Shown one piece after another: positions 39,754 through 47,799 of a stretch of DNA of 48,619 nucleotides; within the stretch, counting starts at the first letter, position 1; every line of letters begins with the position of its first letter. Source of the stretch: Candidatus Parvarchaeota archaeon (GTDB lineage Archaea > Nanobdellota > Nanobdellia > B33-G15). Under the pieces are notes generated by a model. It saw nothing but the letters and a program-made list of their open reading frames with translations. It was not told where the DNA came from and ran no database searches. The DNA is taken from NCBI GenBank assembly GCA_017608385.1, contig JAFCFZ010000003.1, positions 1 to 48,619 on the forward strand, given 5' to 3'. The translations under genes were made by a program, and so were the position numbers.

Positions 39754-39827
39754 TGCCCCCACCAGGATTTGAACCTGGGTTACAGGGTCCGCAACCCTGC
39801 GTTCTATCCGTACTAAACTATGGGGGC
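39754..39827 (-). tRNA. tRNA-Arg (anticodon GCG)
   Basis: The cloverleaf reads acceptor GCCCCCA/TGGGGGC, D-stem GTTT/GAAC, anticodon arm CAGGG-TTGCGGA-CCCTG and T-arm CCAGG-TTCAAAT-CCTGG, with discriminator A and no encoded CCA. The anticodon GCG reads CGC/CGU. The first G is also the last base of the argS stop codon TAG. Confidence 0.95.
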
Positions 39828-41404
39828 TACATTTTTTCAGGAACCTGAATATTCAATAAAAACATTGCCTTTTCAAGAATATTATGAACAGATTTTACTA
39901 AAACCAGTCTGAAATTTCTTTTGTCCTTATGCACTTCTTTAAGAACAGGTATTTTTTCATAGAAAGAATTGAATATTTCTGCTAGTTCATGAGCATAGTT
40001 AGCAATTAAATTTGGTTTGAATTGATCTCCAGCATTTTCAACTATTTGAGGAAACTGCGCCATTTTTCTTAATAATTTCTTTTCCTCCTCCTCTATTTCG
40101 GGCCATTTGAAATCACTTATCTTAGCTTTTTCAAAAATATGTTTGGCTCTTACAGCAGAATATTGTAAGTAGGGACCTGTGTTTCCTTTTAACCTTAACA
40201 TTTCATCCCAATTGAAAATAATATCTCTCTTTGGTTCCACCTTCAATATAGAATAGTTAAGAGCACTCAAACCCACTTCTTTCGCCACTTTTTTATTGAT
40301 CTTCTTTGCTCTTTCAAGGCTTTCATTTATTACATCTTCTGCAAAAATAACTTTTCCTTCTCTTGTTGACATTTTTCCTTCAGGAAGACTAACATAACCA
40401 TAATAAACATGATAACATTCTTTAGCCCATTTAAGTCCTAATAATTCAAGTGTTTTGAATAATTGCTTAAAATGAAGTATTTGTTCTGGTCCAACTACAT
40501 AAATCATTCTGTCAAAACCATATTCTTTTTTTCTATCTATTGCTGTAGCAACATCTCTAGTCAGATATAATGTAGTCCCATCTTTTTTTTGGATAATTGT
40601 AGTTGATAAATTATCAAAATTAACAATCCACGCACCATCCTCTCCTTTTTTTGCCAGCTTTTTCTTTTTTAACTTTTCTATGATATCTTTCCCCATATCA
40701 CTGTACTTACTTTCTCCATCATAATTATCAAATTCTGCATTCAAAATCTTATAAATTCTTTTAAATTCTTTCAAACTCAATTTAGTGAATTTCTTCCATA
40801 ATTTTGTAAATTCTTTATTTCCTTCTTCTAATCCTTTATACACTTCTCTTGCATTATCCTCTAAAGATTCATTTTTTTTAGATTCCTGATGAAATTTAAC
40901 ATAAACTCTCATCATTTCTTTTGTTGGATTTTTTAATAATTCAAACTCATTACCCCATAATTTGTAAGCAAGAATCAACTTACCAAATTGAGTTCCAGTG
41001 TCCCCATACCAATTGACTTTCCTTACTTTATTTCCTAAAAATTCAAAAATTTTCACAAATGAAATTCCAAGTATTGTGTTTCTTAGATGACCAACATGCA
41101 TTGGTTTTGCTATGTTGGGACTTGAATACTCCAAAAGAATGTTTTTTCCTTGCTTTTGCTTTCCATAATCTTTTTTTTGGACCTCATCAATTATTTTTTG
41201 ACCCATTTTTGACCAATTAATATGAAAATTAATATAACTCCCTTTGATTTCTGAAGTAACCCAGACAGGTAATTTTACCTTTTTTAATATAGTTTTAGGT
41301 TTTTTATTGAATGATTTTGCTGTAAAATCTCCAAAATCAGAATCCTTTATTTCCAAACCAACAACTTTTTCAAGATCTTTTCTTAGTTTTTCCCATAAAT
41401 ACAT
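39827..41404 (-). CDS. argS: Arginyl-tRNA synthetase
   Basis: The 525-aa class I synthetase has EYSSPNIAKPMHVGHLRNTILG (HIGH-type motif HVGH), NWYGDTGTQFGKLI, GKMSTREGKV (KMSKS type), and a C-terminal anticodon-binding helical domain (GPYLQYSAVRAKHIF). It charges tRNA-Arg. The stop codon overlaps the 5' base of tRNA-Arg(GCG), and two more tRNA-Arg genes lie upstream on the same strand. Confidence 0.96.
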   Translation of the reverse strand: MYLWEKLRKDLEKVVGLEIKDSDFGDFTAKSFNKKPKTILKKVKLPVWVTSEIKGSYINFHINWSKMGQKIIDEVQKKDYGKQKQGKNILLEYSSPNIAKPMHVGHLRNTILGISFVKIFEFLGNKVRKVNWYGDTGTQFGKLILAYKLWGNEFELLKNPTKEMMRVYVKFHQESKKNESLEDNAREVYKGLEEGNKEFTKLWKKFTKLSLKEFKRIYKILNAEFDNYDGESKYSDMGKDIIEKLKKKKLAKKGEDGAWIVNFDNLSTTIIQKKDGTTLYLTRDVATAIDRKKEYGFDRMIYVVGPEQILHFKQLFKTLELLGLKWAKECYHVYYGYVSLPEGKMSTREGKVIFAEDVINESLERAKKINKKVAKEVGLSALNYSILKVEPKRDIIFNWDEMLRLKGNTGPYLQYSAVRAKHIFEKAKISDFKWPEIEEEEKKLLRKMAQFPQIVENAGDQFKPNLIANYAHELAEIFNSFYEKIPVLKEVHKDKRNFRLVLVKSVHNILEKAMFLLNIQVPEKM

Positions 41405-41431
41405 AATAAATAATTCTGTAACAGGACAATT

Positions 41432-42172
41432 TTAATGTTTTGTTAAGGCCTTTATTATCTCTGAACCTAATTTTACTGTGATATTATTAACATCTTTTTC
41501 AGGATTAATTTCCACCAAATCTGCTCCGATCAATCCATCCATTTTTTTTATCTTTCCAATAAAATAAAGCAACTCTCTACTTGTTATTCCTCCTGGTTCA
41601 GGCCAATCAACACCAGGAGCAAAACCAGGATCAACACCATCAATGTCTATACTAAGGTAAAATTTCTTTCCTCTCAAAAGACTCATTAAGTCCTCGGTGA
41701 CTCTTTTGATTCCTTTTTGCATTATTTCATAGGACGAAAAGAAGACAAGGTTGTTCTTTTTTATGAAATTCATCTCATCATTACTCCATTTTCTCAAACC
41801 TATAAAAACCACTCCTGAAACAATTTGGTTTTCCACTAATTTTCTCACAAAATCTTCATGAGTAACATTGTCAAAACCAATTTCACAATCAGGATGCGCA
41901 TCCATCATAACTAAAAGCGGTTTTTTCTTTGTTCCGTTTATTAAGGAATAAGTTATGGAATGATCTCCCCCTATTCCAACAAAGAATCTTGAAGGAACAG
42001 CCTCCTCTATATTTTTTTGATTTTCAATTAAATCTTGAGAAGTTTCTACATCTAAAATATCAAATTTAATTTTTTCATAGTCTTTTGATAACATCTCAAC
42101 AATTTTATCAGGCGCCTTATCAGTATCAGATTCTTTCATGCTTCCATGTTTGAATGGAATTTTCAATAACAT
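41432..42172 (-). CDS. speB: Ureohydrolase (agmatinase/arginase family)
   Basis: The 246-aa protein holds the full binuclear Mn site: GGDHS, MDAHPD, and SIDIDGVDPGFAPG. The PEPGGITSRELL segment follows. The family hydrolyses agmatine, arginine or related guanidino compounds; its place ahead of argS supports an arginine-linked substrate. The ATG is one base after the 3' end of tRNA-Ala, so tRNA 3' processing would create a leaderless mRNA. Confidence 0.88.
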   Translation of the reverse strand: MLLKIPFKHGSMKESDTDKAPDKIVEMLSKDYEKIKFDILDVETSQDLIENQKNIEEAVPSRFFVGIGGDHSITYSLINGTKKKPLLVMMDAHPDCEIGFDNVTHEDFVRKLVENQIVSGVVFIGLRKWSNDEMNFIKKNNLVFFSSYEIMQKGIKRVTEDLMSLLRGKKFYLSIDIDGVDPGFAPGVDWPEPGGITSRELLYFIGKIKKMDGLIGADLVEINPEKDVNNITVKLGSEIIKALTKH

Positions 42173-42173
42173 A

Positions 42174-42245
42174 TGGACTGGCTGGGAGTTGAACCCAGAG
42201 CCTCCTGCGTGCGAGGCAGGCGATCTACCATTGAGCTACCAGCCC
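42174..42245 (-). tRNA. tRNA-Ala (anticodon CGC)
   Basis: The acceptor GGGCTGG/CCAGTCC contains the G3:U70 pair that defines alanine identity. The anticodon arm is CCTGC-CTCGCAC-GCAGG and the T-arm CTGGG-TTCAACT-CCCAG, with discriminator A and no encoded CCA. Confidence 0.95.
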
Positions 42246-42276
42246 AATGAATCTCACATTATTCCTCTTAAAAAAT

Positions 42277-42813
42277 TTAGTTTTCCACAAAATTTTTCCA
42301 GTCACGCTTTCTTATGAAAAAAGACAAAGTAATTGTGGTCACTATATTATATAATAAGAGGGGAAATGCAAAATCCATATTGGGTAATGTTAAAGTATTC
42401 AGGTAAAAATAATCTATTAAGTCATTTGAAAGGAAAAATAAGAGAACTATTGCAAGATATTTGTCATCTACCTTTTGAAATCCAAATACTAAAACTTGAG
42501 AGATGAGCCATAAATGTCCAATTATCAAAAAGATTGAATCATCTATTAATAATGGGCCTGAGAAAAAGGACCAATAAAAGAAATAAGCCAAAAGAGTCCA
42601 AATCCCATACTTGATACTTGCCATAAAAGCTATTGGTTTGAATTCTTTTTTCCATAAAGAAGCAATAAATAAGATCACTGCAATGGGACAATCTATTAAA
42701 AATATCCAAATAAGGGGATTAGTTCTTTGCAAATTGATTTCATATGTAAGCATTCCAGTGTAGAGTGCAAAGAGATTCAATATAATTATTAGACTTATCC
42801 ATGTTTTATTCAT
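42277..42813 (-). CDS. DUF1405-like membrane protein
   Basis: The 178-aa protein has about six membrane helices, with NPLIWIFLIDCPIAVILFIASL, KYGIWTLLAYF and LSNDLIDYFY, the layout of DUF1405 proteins of archaea and Bacillus. Function unknown. The ATG is two bases after the 3' end of tRNA-Arg(TCG), and tRNA-Ala follows 31 nt downstream. Confidence 0.8.
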   Translation of the reverse strand: MNKTWISLIIILNLFALYTGMLTYEINLQRTNPLIWIFLIDCPIAVILFIASLWKKEFKPIAFMASIKYGIWTLLAYFFYWSFFSGPLLIDDSIFLIIGHLWLISQVLVFGFQKVDDKYLAIVLLFFLSNDLIDYFYLNTLTLPNMDFAFPLLLYNIVTTITLSFFIRKRDWKNFVEN

Positions 42814-42815
42814 AA

Positions 42816-42889
42816 TAGGCCCACAGGGATTTGAACCCTGGTTTGCCGGTCCGAAGCCGGCTGTCCTATCCAGACTAGACTATGAGCCT
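42816..42889 (-). tRNA. tRNA-Arg (anticodon TCG)
   Basis: The acceptor AGGCTCA/TGGGCCT, D-arm GTCT/GGAC, anticodon arm GCCGG-CTTCGGA-CCGGC and T-arm CAGGG-TTCAAAT-CCCTG form a complete cloverleaf. The discriminator is A and CCA is not encoded. The anticodon TCG reads CGA/CGN. Confidence 0.94.
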
Positions 42890-42920
42890 GATAATTATTC
42901 TTTTTGCAGGGTTTTTAATT

Positions 42921-44099
42921 TTATCTTAAAAGAAAATATAGGAATGGCATTGAAAAAACAAGGAAACCAGCATACATTCCAAAAACACTCATTGAAAACA
43001 TTTGTAAGAGGAAACCTCCTGCAAAACAACCAAGAAAACTGCTAAAATCTTTCACAGTTTCAGTAACTCCAGTAAAACCACCAATATTTTTATGATTGGC
43101 CATTTCTCCAACCATAATACTTACTGAAGGCATTATCATACTAAAACCAATATTGGCTATTAGAACAGAAAGCATAATTGAAAAAAAGTCATTACTGAAT
43201 AACACTAGAAAAAACCCTAGAGAGACCATTAAAACTCCTATTGCAATTGGTTTGCTTTCTCCATGTTTTTCTATAAATCCAAGTAATAGAAGAGGCATTA
43301 TTATCCAAGGAGTAGAAGAAGCAATAGAAAGAATAATACCTATTTCTGCAATAGAATACCCAAGATTGTTCATTATAATTGGAAGAAAAGATCCTAAGAA
43401 TGAAATTCCAGTACCGTATAATAAAGTCCCTAATAATACTCCATATGCTTTTCTTCCCTTTTTGAAGAATTCTTTTATTCCTTTTACTAATAAATCCATT
43501 GATTTGCTTTCTGCCGATTTTCTATCTGGAAGTCTTCTTGAAACAAATAACATTAGAATAAAGGACAATGAAAGTATGTAGAAAGGAGCTTTCCAAGAAT
43601 AATATATGATAATAATGGATCCTATTATCGGTGCTATTACTAATGAAATATTTCTAACTATTGTTGATAAACTTACTTCCTCTTCCATGAATTTTTTTGG
43701 AACACTACGTATTGCACTCCAATATGATACCCAATACAATGATCCTAAAACAGAATGAATTATTCTCAAAACAATCAAAGAAAAAGTGTCTTCAACAACA
43801 GCATACATAAATGTGATGAAAAAATAAGCGATAAGAGCAAATGTTATTATTTTTTTAGACCCTATCTTGTCACATAAGGCTCCAGCAGGAATATCTGTAA
43901 AAAACTTTATTATACCCCATAATCCAAGAACAAAACCACTTATTATCAATGATCCAGTAATTTCATTTATCCTAATACTAAATATTGGAGTTGCAAGACC
44001 CCAGAAAAAATTGAATAACCCACCTATTATGATTATTGGAATAGTTTGTTTGAAATATTTTTTTGAACTTATTGCCTTTACAAATTCATGCCAAGCCAT
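42921..44099 (-). CDS. Major facilitator superfamily transporter
   Basis: The 392-aa protein has about 12 membrane helices and the MFS loop 2-3 signature FTDIPAGALCDKIGSKKI. The loop between the halves is basic (RRLPDRKSAESKSMDLL). The substrate is unknown; export of small molecules is typical of this branch. It is co-directional with the tRNA-Arg(TCG) gene. Confidence 0.92.
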   Translation of the reverse strand: MAWHEFVKAISSKKYFKQTIPIIIIGGLFNFFWGLATPIFSIRINEITGSLIISGFVLGLWGIIKFFTDIPAGALCDKIGSKKIITFALIAYFFITFMYAVVEDTFSLIVLRIIHSVLGSLYWVSYWSAIRSVPKKFMEEEVSLSTIVRNISLVIAPIIGSIIIIYYSWKAPFYILSLSFILMLFVSRRLPDRKSAESKSMDLLVKGIKEFFKKGRKAYGVLLGTLLYGTGISFLGSFLPIIMNNLGYSIAEIGIILSIASSTPWIIMPLLLLGFIEKHGESKPIAIGVLMVSLGFFLVLFSNDFFSIMLSVLIANIGFSMIMPSVSIMVGEMANHKNIGGFTGVTETVKDFSSFLGCFAGGFLLQMFSMSVFGMYAGFLVFSMPFLYFLLR

Positions 44100-44131
44100 T
44101 TGATTAGAAAATCTGTATCCCTATTTAATTT

Positions 44132-45313
44132 TTACTTAATAAAAGAAATATTTTGAATTGTTTTACTAAAATTTATTACAGTATTGTTTATTTTATCTAT
44201 CAATAAGGAACCATTAAAGTGACTTCCAAATTCATAAAGAATAGCATTCGAAATATAATAATTCAAATTAACTAAAATACCTAAGAGATACATAAGTCCC
44301 AAGAAACCAACAATTTTTAGATATATAATCATATCAGACTCATTTTCAATAAGCATGGCAAATGGAAAAAACCAGATGAGATACCAAGGCATCTGCCATG
44401 AAAATAAAAAGAAACTTAATGTAGGTAATATAATCAAGATATTATTCTTGTCTTTTAATTTTTCTATACTTTTTAGAATAATTATCCCAAAAATTATTAT
44501 GGTAATTATTGATAAAGGATTCAGAAAAATATGTCCATAATATAAAGGATTTGTGTAAATTATAGAATAAGTTTCATTGTTTGAAACATGCTTTATAAAA
44601 CTAGCTCCCATATTGGTTTGCAATGAGAATAAAAACAAGAGAGGGATCATTCCAATAAAGAACCATACTGCTTTCTTTTTAGCCTTGATCAAAAATAAAG
44701 GCAAAATAAATATAGGATATACCTTAATTTGAACAGCGATTGCAAGAAATATTCCTGCTTTTGACCAATCTTCTTTTTTAAGGAAATAGATTGATAGGAG
44801 AAGGAACAAATTAGTAAGGGTTTCCATTTTACCTCCTGTTATTGTGATAAAGAAATCTGCAATAAAGAAAAATCCAACAAAGATCAAAAACCATCTTTTT
44901 TTGGTGAAACTCTTATCGTCTCCCATTTTGAGCAATAAAAGAAGATTGATATTAACTATCACGAAAAGAACAATATTCACCATTATTCTTTGTATTTGTA
45001 AATTTGCTGGAATTTTAGCAAAAACAGAATAAAACAATAAAACAGCAGGAGGATACTCATAGGTTAAGTTAGGATGTCCCATAGTTTCTTCGATATCAAA
45101 TAAAGAATCTTCTGAAACATCATAATTATCCATAATGAATTTGTCATTGATATCATAAACACCCAATCCATATTCCCAAAAAAGATGACCATATAGTAAA
45201 TTTCTATTTCTATCTCTTTGGAGAGTTATAATATCCATTACTGGTATGAAAATAATACCTAATACAAACGAAATAATGAAGAATTTTCTGTATTTTTTTG
45301 CGGTTTCAATCAT
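44132..45313 (-). CDS. GT87-type polyprenol-dependent membrane glycosyltransferase
   Basis: The 393-aa protein has about ten membrane helices and an early extracellular loop (YGHLFWEYGLGVYDINDKF...TYEYPPAVLLFYSVFAKIP), with the YEYPP motif of GT-C/DUF2029 enzymes. Further WQMPWYLIWFFPF resembles the family end. It should transfer a mannosyl-like sugar to lipids or proteins on the outer face. Directly upstream is tRNA-Arg(CCT). Confidence 0.85.
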   Translation of the reverse strand: MIETAKKYRKFFIISFVLGIIFIPVMDIITLQRDRNRNLLYGHLFWEYGLGVYDINDKFIMDNYDVSEDSLFDIEETMGHPNLTYEYPPAVLLFYSVFAKIPANLQIQRIMVNIVLFVIVNINLLLLLKMGDDKSFTKKRWFLIFVGFFFIADFFITITGGKMETLTNLFLLLSIYFLKKEDWSKAGIFLAIAVQIKVYPIFILPLFLIKAKKKAVWFFIGMIPLLFLFSLQTNMGASFIKHVSNNETYSIIYTNPLYYGHIFLNPLSIITIIIFGIIILKSIEKLKDKNNILIILPTLSFFLFSWQMPWYLIWFFPFAMLIENESDMIIYLKIVGFLGLMYLLGILVNLNYYISNAILYEFGSHFNGSLLIDKINNTVINFSKTIQNISFIK

Positions 45314-45361
45314 TCAAATCCCATAATTCTATATTTTGGTGATTTGTTTTAAACTTTACTA

Positions 45362-45436
45362 AGGGCCCGCGGGGATTTGAACCCCGGACCTGCAGCTTAG
45401 GAGGCTGCTGCCCTATCCGGACTAGGCTACGGGCCC
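45362..45436 (-). tRNA. tRNA-Arg (anticodon CCT)
   Basis: The acceptor GGGCCCG/CGGGCCC, D-arm GCCT/GGGC, anticodon arm GCAGC-CTCCTAA-GCTGC and T-arm CGGGG-TTCAAAT-CCCCG are complete. The base after the stem is T rather than the usual A or G, so the discriminator is U73. CCA is not encoded. The anticodon CCT reads AGG. Confidence 0.92.
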
Positions 45437-45469
45437 ACTAAACAAAATCAGAATAACTCACTTAAAAAA

Positions 45470-45808
45470 TTACTTTTTTATCTTTTTTCTTGCCTTTTTT
45501 TCTACTTCCTTTGCTTTTTCTGTTATTTTTGTAAGGTATTTTACCATTAAGAAAATGACAAAAGCAATTATTAAGAAATCAATTAAACTTCCTAAAAAAG
45601 CTCCAACTCCAAAATTAGCTGTTCCAAATGTGACTGTGATATTTCTCCATCCACCAGATATTTCAAAAATATCTATGATAGGCATTATCATATTATTTAC
45701 AAGAGAACTTACCAAATCTTTGGCTGCTAAACCAACAATGAATGCTACAGCCATGGCAACCACATTATATTCTTCAATGAATTTCTTAAAATCTTCCATA
45801 AATGCCAT
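45470..45808 (-). CDS. mscL: Large-conductance mechanosensitive channel
   Basis: The 112-aa protein is a full MscL: EDFKKFIEEYNVVAMAVAFIVGLAAKDLVSSLVNNMIMPII (amphipathic start and pore helix), a short loop, the second helix FLGSLIDFLIIAFVIFLMVKYL and a charged helical tail. It protects against osmotic shock. It is divergent from acdB. Confidence 0.95.
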   Translation of the reverse strand: MAFMEDFKKFIEEYNVVAMAVAFIVGLAAKDLVSSLVNNMIMPIIDIFEISGGWRNITVTFGTANFGVGAFLGSLIDFLIIAFVIFLMVKYLTKITEKAKEVEKKARKKIKK

Positions 45809-45841
45809 AAAAAATGAACTATATGACTACATAAATAATTT

Positions 45842-45850
45842 TTTATAAAA
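45842..45850 (+). promoter_or_regulatory. TATA box of acdB
   Basis: TTTATAAAA begins 27 nt before the ATG at 45869. The mscL promoter lies on the opposite strand within the same 60 bases. Confidence 0.55.
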
Positions 45851-45868
45851 CCACAGACTCCTCAAATT

Positions 45869-46471
45869 ATGAATTTAATAGAATCTCTAATGTTTTTAAG
45901 AGAAAAAGGACTTCCTGTTACTGATTTTATAGAAATAAATGAAAGAAAAGATCTGGAAAAAGCTGAGGAATTGGGTTTCCCTCTTGTTATGAAAATAACT
46001 GAAGGCCATAAAACAGAGGTTCAAGGAGTTATTTTAAATATCAACTCAAAAACAGATTTGGAAAAAGCATTGGTTAAATTATCAAGACTTGGAAAACCAA
46101 TAGTTGTTCAAAAACAAGTTTCAGGAATAGAAGTTATTATTGGAATTAAAAAAGATGAAATTTTTGGACATGTGATAATGTTTGGTCTTGGAGGAATATT
46201 TGTAGAAGTCATGAAAGATGTATCCTTTCGTTTATGTCCTATCTCAAAAAAGGACGCTCTTGGCATGATTGATGATCTTAGAGCAAAAGAATTATTATTT
46301 GGAGTTAGAGGAAAGAAGGAGACAGATATTGATAATTTAGCAGAACTTCTTGTTAAAATTTCTAAAATAGATCTTTCTTATATTGAAGAGATGGATCTAA
46401 ATCCTGTTATTTTGGATGGAAAGGACTTCTTTATTGTTGATTCCCGAATAATTCCAACAGATAATAGATAG
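45869..46471 (+). CDS. acdB: ADP-forming acetyl-CoA synthetase, beta subunit (ATP-grasp)
   Basis: The 200-aa protein shows GFPLVMKITEGHKTEVQGVILNINS, KPIVVQKQVSGIEVIIGIKKDEIFGHVIMFGLGGIFVEVMKDVSFRLCP and YIEEMDLNPVIL, the ATP-grasp_5 signatures. With the alpha subunit it converts acetyl-CoA, ADP and phosphate to acetate, CoA and ATP. Its last 41 nt are antisense to the end of acdA. Confidence 0.93.
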   Translation: MNLIESLMFLREKGLPVTDFIEINERKDLEKAEELGFPLVMKITEGHKTEVQGVILNINSKTDLEKALVKLSRLGKPIVVQKQVSGIEVIIGIKKDEIFGHVIMFGLGGIFVEVMKDVSFRLCPISKKDALGMIDDLRAKELLFGVRGKKETDIDNLAELLVKISKIDLSYIEEMDLNPVILDGKDFFIVDSRIIPTDNR

Positions 46472-47750
46472 TTTTACATGCTTCTTCTGGTTCTTGAAAA
46501 TTAGGTATTTTGTTTTTTTCAAGGTAGTTTACAGCCCATTTAATCTTATCTCCACCCATAAAACAAGAAAATACAGGTTTATTGTTTTTTGAAAATTTAA
46601 CCACTTCTTTAGAAGTTCCCATTGGTTCTGTCATTGCTTGAGGTGTCAATAAAACAAGAAACATATCATAAGAGGACTTTTTTACAATATCAAATGTTTT
46701 TTTGAATCTTATTGGATCAGCATCACCCACAATATCAATTGGATTGTTTTTACTCCAATTATGAGGCAATATTTTGTTTAAGCGATTGCTTATTTCCTTG
46801 CTTACTTTTGGAAGCAATACATTATATTTTTCACAAGAGTCTGCAGCTAAAACTCCTGGCCCTCCCGCATTGGTTAAAATCAATAGTTTCTTTCCATTTG
46901 GAATTTTTCCCATATGAACACATTTTGAAACATTGAGTAAATCCTCTATTTTATCCATTCTTACTACTCCGGCCTGTTTAAATACACCTGAATAAATTTT
47001 ATCAGATCCAGCTAATGCACCAGTATGTGAGGCAGCAGCTTTGGATCCTGCCTTACTTGTTCCCGCTTTTATCACTGCAATTGGTTTTTTTGATCTCTTG
47101 GTAGCTTCAAAAAAATTCCTTCCATCTTTCAAAGATTCCATATAAAGGACAATTAACTTTGTTTTTTTATCTTTTTGAAGAAAATCAATAATATCTGCAA
47201 AATCAATATCTGCCATATTCCCTATTGAAAAGAAATAGGAAAGACCAATATTTCTTTGAATAGCCCAATCTAACATTGCTGAACCCAGTGCTCCAGATTG
47301 TGAGATAAATGCAACTTTTCCTTTTTCAGGCATTCCTTCAAAAAAAGAAGCATTTAAATCTTTTTCAGTGTTTATGAAACCCATACAATTAGGACCTATC
47401 AATTTAATCCCGTGCATTTTAGCTCTTGTTTGAACTTCATCCTCTAATTCTTCATTACCCGTTTCACTAAAACCAGCACTAATGACCATAACTTTTTTTA
47501 TTCCTTTGACTCCACAAAGATCTAAAATTCTCAAAACAAATTTAGCAGGAATAACAATTATAGCCAAATCTACTTTTTCCTTTATATCTAAAATAGACTT
47601 GTAAGTTTTTAACCCTAAAATTTTATGAGCATTAGGATTTACTGGGAATATTTTTTTCCCTGACTTTTTAAGATTTTTTAAGAGGATATGTCCTACTTTC
47701 CCTTCATATCTGCTTGCACCAACCAATGCAATTGTTTTAGGGTCAAACAT
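46431..47750 (-). CDS. acdA: ADP-forming acetyl-CoA synthetase, alpha subunit
   Basis: The protein has an N-terminal CoA-binding domain (TIALVGASRYEGKVGHILLKNLKKSG, KLIGPNCMGFINT) and succinyl-CoA-ligase-like domains (VAFISQSGALGSAMLDWA, AASHTGALAGSDKIY with the phosphorylated His). The start at 47750 (MFDPKTIAL) is preferred because a TATATAA box lies 22-31 nt upstream; frames from 47771 and 47789 add 7 or 13 residues. It uses the opposite strand from acdB, unlike the usual tandem or fused order. Confidence 0.93.
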   Translation of the reverse strand: MFDPKTIALVGASRYEGKVGHILLKNLKKSGKKIFPVNPNAHKILGLKTYKSILDIKEKVDLAIIVIPAKFVLRILDLCGVKGIKKVMVISAGFSETGNEELEDEVQTRAKMHGIKLIGPNCMGFINTEKDLNASFFEGMPEKGKVAFISQSGALGSAMLDWAIQRNIGLSYFFSIGNMADIDFADIIDFLQKDKKTKLIVLYMESLKDGRNFFEATKRSKKPIAVIKAGTSKAGSKAAASHTGALAGSDKIYSGVFKQAGVVRMDKIEDLLNVSKCVHMGKIPNGKKLLILTNAGGPGVLAADSCEKYNVLLPKVSKEISNRLNKILPHNWSKNNPIDIVGDADPIRFKKTFDIVKKSSYDMFLVLLTPQAMTEPMGTSKEVVKFSKNNKPVFSCFMGGDKIKWAVNYLEKNKIPNFQEPEEACKTIYYLLELFGNQQ

Positions 47751-47770
47751 ATTTTGCAATACAGTAATCA

Positions 47771-47782
47771 TTATATAAATAG
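47771..47782. promoter_or_regulatory. Bidirectional TATA region between acdA and tmk
   Basis: TTATATAAATAG contains the near-palindrome TTATATAA. Its centre is about 24 nt before the tmk ATG (47800, plus) and about 26 nt before the acdA ATG (47750, minus), so both leaderless genes may use it. Confidence 0.55.
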
Positions 47783-47799
47783 GTTTCATTCAAATTTCA

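Noticed and set aside
43096-43581. A 161-aa plus-strand frame inside the MFS transporter gene
   Set aside because: The minus-strand gene has a clear 12-helix transporter sequence; the plus-strand frame is an Ile/Pro-rich shadow with no start signals.
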